Source: JADKCL01 sp046050405 (GTDB taxonomy: Bacteria; Bacteroidota; Bacteroidia; J057; JADKCL01). From it: 8,422 nucleotides of DNA. The DNA is taken from contig JBJOPY010000075.1 of NCBI GenBank assembly GCA_046050405.1, positions 1 to 8,422 on the forward strand, in the 5' to 3' direction. A model generated the notes under the pieces. That model saw only the letters and a program-made list of their open reading frames with translations, did not search any database and was not told the origin of the DNA. This document shows positions 7,861 through 8,422 of the stretch, piece by piece. Position numbers and translations under genes: made by a program. Each line of letters opens with the position of its first letter. Position 1 is the first letter of the stretch.

Positions 7861-7936
7861 TGTATCCCCGTGCATCCCTGCCATTCTGGATGCATCCCTG
7901 AAGTTCGTCCGAAAGGGTTGGAGGCACGCATCCCCG
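7861..7936. repeat. Cluster of four 10-base repeats, consensus YGYATCCCYG
   Basis: Copies are TGTATCCCCG (7861-7870), TGCATCCCTG (7871-7880), TGCATCCCTG (7891-7900) and CGCATCCCCG (7927-7936). The two central copies are identical and start 20 bases apart. The first two are adjacent. The third overlaps the perfect 10-base palindrome GGATGCATCC (7888-7897). All copies are in the same orientation, 76-152 bases upstream of the epimerase start. They could be binding sites for a regulator or part of a dispersed intergenic repeat; the sequence does not decide. Confidence 0.5.
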
Positions 7937-8145
7937 GAATCCGTCCTGCCTCTGCTGCCGCACGATACCGAACGGCGCGGTCGGGAGCCGACTGGCCTGC
8001 CGCCCGGTGCAGCGCGAGTGCCAGCGGATGGCGACCAGCTTTGGGGGCGAACATGGCGGTGTATCTCAAGCGCATCTGCTGAATATCTGGTGATTCCGGG
8101 GAACTTGACGGCGGTAAGATAGGAGTTTTCTGGATTGGGCAACGG

Positions 8146-8173
8146 CATGGCCGCCTTCGGATGAGTGGCCATG
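8146..8173. repeat. 7-bp inverted repeat CATGGCC/GGCCATG
   Basis: CATGGCC (8146-8152) and GGCCATG (8167-8173) are perfect inverted arms around a 14-base spacer, within the gene-poor right-hand region. There is no adjacent T-run, so a terminator is not supported. The function is unknown. Confidence 0.35.
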
Positions 8174-8422
8174 GAAGGGAAGAGCGTACATATTCGCCCC
8201 TTCTGGACAGTACACGAGACTGGTTGTCAATGCCTTGTGGATCATCCTCAGGCCAGGAACCGCAGGATCTGGGTTCTTGACAGATCAGCAGGCAGTTTTC
8301 AGGAACCGGCCTCGCAGGTGGTGTGACCGGCCAGTAGGATTCAGAGGCATGCGGTATGGAATGAGACGAATGCCAAGAACAGGCCACTCCACGAAAATCA
8401 TCAGGACAAGCACCGGGAACGC

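Larger units (their letters stand above)
7785..8422. other. Long region without a convincing gene, upstream of the epimerase
   Basis: About 640 bases hold no recognisable protein. The longest frames, minus strand 8387-7842 and 8172-7825 and plus strand up to 8082, overlap one another and give proline-, arginine- and serine-rich translations without domains, which is typical of chance frames in GC-rich DNA. The region contains the epimerase ribosome binding site, a cluster of 10-base repeats (7861-7936) and an inverted repeat (8146-8173). At the far right a 45-codon minus-strand frame is open from the edge and stops with TGA at 8287-8285. It starts with a hydrophobic stretch (AFPVLVLMIFVEW) and could be the tail of a membrane protein, but this is too little to call. 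The epimerase promoter presumably lies here; no clear -7/-33 pair is seen. Confidence 0.5.

Noticed and set aside
7842..8387. 181-codon minus-strand frame upstream of the epimerase
   Set aside because: The translation is Pro/Arg/Ser-rich with no domain or motif, and it overlaps a competing 115-codon frame of the same quality.

Overview
The window suggests a moderately GC-rich member of the Bacteroidota. The main evidence is the left-hand gene, whose architecture is typical of that phylum: a Sec signal peptide, a KFVENKGQW-type N-terminal domain, SBBP beta-propeller repeats, a PKD domain and a chain of Ig-like repeats. Proteins of this kind usually leave the cell by the type IX secretion system. 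The species cannot be named from the sequence.

Layout. (1) Bases 1-4378, minus strand: one uninterrupted reading frame of at least 1459 codons encodes the N-terminal part of a giant secreted or surface protein. Its C-terminus lies beyond the left edge. (2) Bases 4379-4744: a divergent intergenic region holding short inverted repeats built from TTGAC/GTCAA. (3) Bases 4745-6523, plus strand: a complete arsA, encoding a two-domain arsenite-stimulated ATPase with both P-loops, both DTAPTGHT signatures and all three metal-binding cysteines. No other ars gene is visible. (4) Bases 6524-6782: a short convergent spacer with a perfect 7-bp hairpin. (5) Bases 6783-7784, minus strand: a complete NAD(P)-dependent epimerase/3-beta-HSD-like extended SDR. 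(6) Bases 7785-8422: about 640 bases without a convincing gene. They hold the epimerase ribosome binding site, a cluster of four 10-base GCATCCC-type repeats and an inverted repeat.

The three genes do not form an operon or an obvious pathway: the surface protein and arsA diverge, and arsA and the epimerase converge. ArsA normally energises an ArsB arsenite efflux pump, which must be encoded elsewhere if this copy works in that way. In hand-counted samples arsA is lower in GC than its neighbours, so separate acquisition is possible. I see no CRISPR array, tRNA, rRNA, insertion sequence or phage gene, and no strong sign of an undescribed system. The points most worth a second look are the orphan arsA, the cysteine-paired Ig repeats, and the repeat cluster upstream of the epimerase.
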